DNA of 64,000 nucleotides from Phoronis australis. Lineage: Eukaryota > Phoronida > Phoronidae. Of this stretch, positions 62,005-64,000 are shown piece by piece; the stretch's first letter is position 1; every line of letters begins with the position of its first letter. The stretch spans positions 62,001 through 126,000 of the forward strand of contig NMRA01000448.1 in assembly GCA_002633005.1 (NCBI GenBank), in the 5' to 3' direction. Below the pieces are notes generated by a model. It had not been told where the DNA came from. It did not search any database and saw only the letters and a list, made by a program, of their open reading frames with translations. The position numbers and the translations under genes are program-made.

Positions 62005-62238
62005 TATTAAAATCTCTTGGTCTATTTACACCGACCTCTTGTCTATTTACACTGTCACGACGTTTCGGTCGGTTTATTCTCCGGCCACCGTCAAGTGTTC
62101 CCGCGTTCTTAGAAGAACGAGCACGGATATGTGGTACACTCATGGTGTGATTTTTTGTCCGAGGCAGGACTTGAACCCACGACTTCTGAAACTACAGATA
62201 ATTCGAGTCCAGCGCCTTAATCACTACACCACGGTGTC
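62005..62238 (-). mobile_element. tRNA-derived SINE, near-complete copy
   Basis: Read on the minus strand, the head (62238 to 62159) carries an A box (TGGTGTAGTGATTAAGG) and a B box (GGTTCAAGTCC), about 50 bp apart. The CTGGACTCGAA segment looks like a serine tRNA with a CGA anticodon, but the acceptor stem does not pair, so it is not a functional tRNA. The body carries CACACCATGAGTGTACC, a GTTCTTCTAAGAAC palindrome and a GGCCGGAGAATAAACCGACC block. It ends in an AT-rich tail, ATTTTAATA. Confidence 0.8.
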
Positions 62239-62252
62239 ATCCATTTTTTTCC

Positions 62253-62455
62253 ACTCGAATTACCTGTAGTTTTAGAAGTCGTGGGTTCAAATCCTGCCTA
62301 GGAAAAAAATCACACCATGAGTGTACCACATATCCGTGCAAGTTCTTCTAAGAACGCGGGAACACCTGACGATGGCCGGAGAATAGACCGATCGAAACGT
62401 CTTGACAATGTAAACAGAAAAGAGGTCGGTGTAAAAAGACCAAGATATTTTAATA
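62253..62455 (+). mobile_element. 5'-truncated SINE, inverted partner
   Basis: This is the same family in the opposite orientation, at about 92 percent identity to 62005-62208. It lacks the A box (starting at ACTCGAATTACC) but keeps the B box (GGTTCAAATCC). A 44-bp spacer separates the arms, so the two can fold into a hairpin of about 200 bp. Confidence 0.85.
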
Positions 62456-62610
62456 AAAGGTGTAACACGCCACCACCTCAAAGCGGTTTTTAGAAAGTCA
62501 TTATGCTATTCTACTACTTCAGCTGCTTATTTGGTGAAGTTTGTACTTCGAGTGATACTAATGTGAAATCGTGACGTCTCCACAGGTAAAGGAGAATTTT
62601 TCGAACTTGA

Positions 62611-62645
62611 AATAATAATAACAATGGCAATGACAATGACAATGA
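62611..62645 (+). repeat. Short AAT / AATGAC simple repeat
   Basis: AATAATAATAA runs into AATGGCAATGACAATGACAA. A minor microsatellite. Confidence 0.8.
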
Positions 62646-62875
62646 TTTTACGCTGAAATGTATCATGGTTTACGTTGACTATAAGTGTCTAATCCGTTGT
62701 TGCAGATTCAGAGAACACAATTGAGTTCAAACTCAAAATTTCGAATTCGAGTTTAAAAGAGATGATTTCTGAAATATCACACGACAGATTTTAAAGTGCT
62801 CCATGAAGCCGTCTTCCATTAACTTCTGATTTGATCCTACTAATGAAATCGGTCTCAAAATGACCGGCCTCATTA

Positions 62876-62955
62876 AAAATGGCAATATCTCGCGAAGACT
62901 TGCGTGGTCTTGCGTCTTCGCGAAATTCTTCAGTCTACCGAATGCAGCCCTGATT
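62876..62955 (-). repeat. CGCGAGAT-type repeat (family E), copy 4
   Basis: It contains a 10-bp inverted pair, TCGCGAAGAC (62890-62899) facing GTCTTCGCGA (62914-62923). The reverse complement includes CTTCGCGAGATATTGCC, matching copy 1. The CTACCGAATGC flank matches copy 2. Confidence 0.6.
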
Positions 62956-63070
62956 CCGGGCTCATAAAATGTTTTTCGACCATTAAACTGATCATACCCC
63001 TTTATACAGTCTCGATGCATTCCATATCTTGCTTGTAGATTGCAGTCCGAATTTTTCGTGCAATTTCACG

Positions 63071-63120
63071 ATGACTCTAAATCCCATGACTCTAAATCGC
63101 ATGACTCTAAATCGCATGAC
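63071..63120 (+). repeat. 15-bp tandem repeat, 3.3 units
   Basis: Unit ATGACTCTAAATCGC, repeated three times with one change in the first unit and followed by ATGAC. It lies about 600 bases inside the intron from the exon donor at 63721. Confidence 0.95.
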
Positions 63121-63227
63121 AAGACGTCGGCTTTTGGCATGCAACTCACTTGAAATAGCCATGAAAGTTTCCCCCATGCCAAATGACGTCGTATGGATGT
63201 CGCAAGCTATTGTTTAACTTGCCAGAT

Positions 63228-63256
63228 CCATGCGACGGCCTAAGGGCGTCGCATGG
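63228..63256. repeat. 10-bp stem hairpin
   Basis: CCATGCGACG faces CGTCGCATGG with a 9-base loop; the pairing is perfect. Function unknown. Confidence 0.7.
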
Positions 63257-63721
63257 TTATAGCCTATGGGGTACTACCATTGTTTTCATTTGTTTCGTTT
63301 TGTTGGCTCTCGGATGCAGGTCGCGCGGATATCGTATCTTGGGCACACATCAGCCGGTTACTGATAAATGTTAACCATAATCTTTATCATAAGAAAGAAA
63401 AACAAAGTGAACAATGGATACGCCTATCTATCGGTCTCTATGCGACGAGGATGCGACCGAGTTTCACACAGTGTATCTTAACATGTATAGCTGTTATTGC
63501 TTCATTTCCTGAGACCATATTAACACCAAGCCGTCGACTGGTACGTAGAAGTCATAAAATTTTAGTGAACGTGTTGATTGCGTTTTATTTTAGTTTCCTT
63601 GGGATGTAAAAGTTGTTCATCCGTAATAATTCACGGGTCAAGAGAAGTCCCAACCCTCTCACTGATATGTTAACTGGCTAATCAGTATGTAAATGATAAC
63701 GATAATATCAATTCAACTTAC

Positions 63722-64000
63722 CTTCTACAACTGATTTTCGTGATTTCTCGCTGTCCGATTCACTGGCGCTTTTGAACGTAACATGCGCCTCCTTTTGACG
63801 GCTAAGCAAATGAGTCTTTTTATGTGGCTCTGATGGCACCGCAAGACTCGGAGCAAGATTGTTCCGAATTTCTTCTATTTCCTCGTAAGTGGAATCGGGC
63901 AGTATTTGTTGCGGAGAGTACTTCTCTCTACTACCTGTTGATGTATTGCTTGTGGCCTCGAAGCGTTCATACTCACGCATCAGTTTTGAGAAACTTTTCT
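63722..64000 (-). CDS. Partial upstream exon, probably of the same gene, cut by the window edge
   Basis: The frame is open from the window edge at 64000 down to a strong donor, GAAG/GTAAGTTG, with the intron starting at 63721. The Met at 63980 is probably not the start, because the frame stays open upstream to the edge (reading KSFSKL before it). The roughly 92 residues seen are hydrophilic, with DSTYEEIEEIRNNL and a Ser/Glu/Lys-rich stretch (SASESDSEKSRKS), much like the start of the exon at 19065. It ends in phase 1 (first base of a Gly codon), which matches the entry phase of that exon, so splicing would complete GGA (Gly) and keep the frame. Sharing one gene is inferred from strand, phase and composition. 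Exons lying between the two cannot be excluded. No family is recognised. Confidence 0.75.

Larger units (their letters stand above)
19066..63721 (-). other. Probable giant intron (about 44.7 kb) between the two exons
   Basis: The stretch is bounded by a strong GTAAGT donor at its right end and a CAG acceptor at its left end, both phase 1. I found no convincing exon inside it on either strand. The open frames within are short, lack homology I can recognise, and mostly overlap repeats. The content is AT-rich single-copy sequence plus the repeats listed separately. Additional small exons of this gene, or a nested gene, would be hard to see by eye. Confidence 0.5.

Noticed and set aside
62159-62238. 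A tRNA-Ser(CGA) gene
   Set aside because: A and B boxes are present, but the acceptor stem does not pair and the sequence continues into a SINE body that is repeated next door. It is a SINE head, not a functional tRNA.
61955-62481. Two similar open frames on opposite strands (SPATVKCSRVLRRT / SPAIVRCSRVLRRT)
   Set aside because: They match because they lie in the two arms of the inverted SINE pair, not because they are genes.
1-64000. Reverse transcriptase, transposase or CRISPR components
   Set aside because: I saw no catalytic motifs (such as YADD/FADD, or a DDE arrangement) in the translated frames and no regularly spaced repeats of the CRISPR kind.

Overview
This window is eukaryotic, most likely from a marine invertebrate animal. 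I estimate GC in the high thirties. It has long gene-poor stretches, GT-AG splice sites, a tRNA-derived SINE, several miniature inverted-repeat elements and many simple repeats. There is no operon-like packing, and I recognise no rRNA, no functional tRNA and no CRISPR array. The palindromic octamer TAGGCCTA occurs at least five times. I associate it from memory with some deuterostome invertebrates, so the lineage is only a weak guess.

The only protein-coding sequence I am confident of is on the minus strand. A 1,902-base exon (17164-19065) lies inside a 667-codon open frame. A second, partial exon runs from the right edge of the window to 63722. Both encode polar, Ser/Asp/Glu/Lys-rich, probably disordered protein. 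The right exon ends in phase 1 with a strong donor, and the large exon begins and ends in phase 1. The simplest model is therefore one gene read right to left, with an intron of about 44.7 kb at 19066-63721 and a further intron over 1-17163. I cannot assign a protein family.

The rest is intron or intergenic DNA carrying a layered repeat population. Region 1-17 kb holds a 71-73 bp tandem pair, copies of two diverged dispersed families, a coding-like relic at about 4925-5215 and a CAT-type simple repeat. Region 19-36 kb holds a G-rich tract, a large GAT/GGT array, a foldback element with TA ends (27834-27991) and a MITE-like element with GGGCGTTTATT motifs (35011-35410). Region 44-54 kb holds a second copy of the coding-like relic, an inverted repeat pair, a 130-bp duplication whose second copy starts right after the only N seen, a CpG-rich patch and a dispersed repeat in which a 17-bp minisatellite has expanded. 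Region 54-64 kb holds four members of a CGCGAGAT-type repeat family, another MITE-like element and a head-to-head SINE pair that can fold into a hairpin of about 200 bp.

The most interesting signals are the diverged coding-like relic family (4925-5215 and 44430-44720), the inverted SINE pair inside the probable giant intron, and the likely assembly artefact at 49641-50196. I found no self-contained new multi-gene system.
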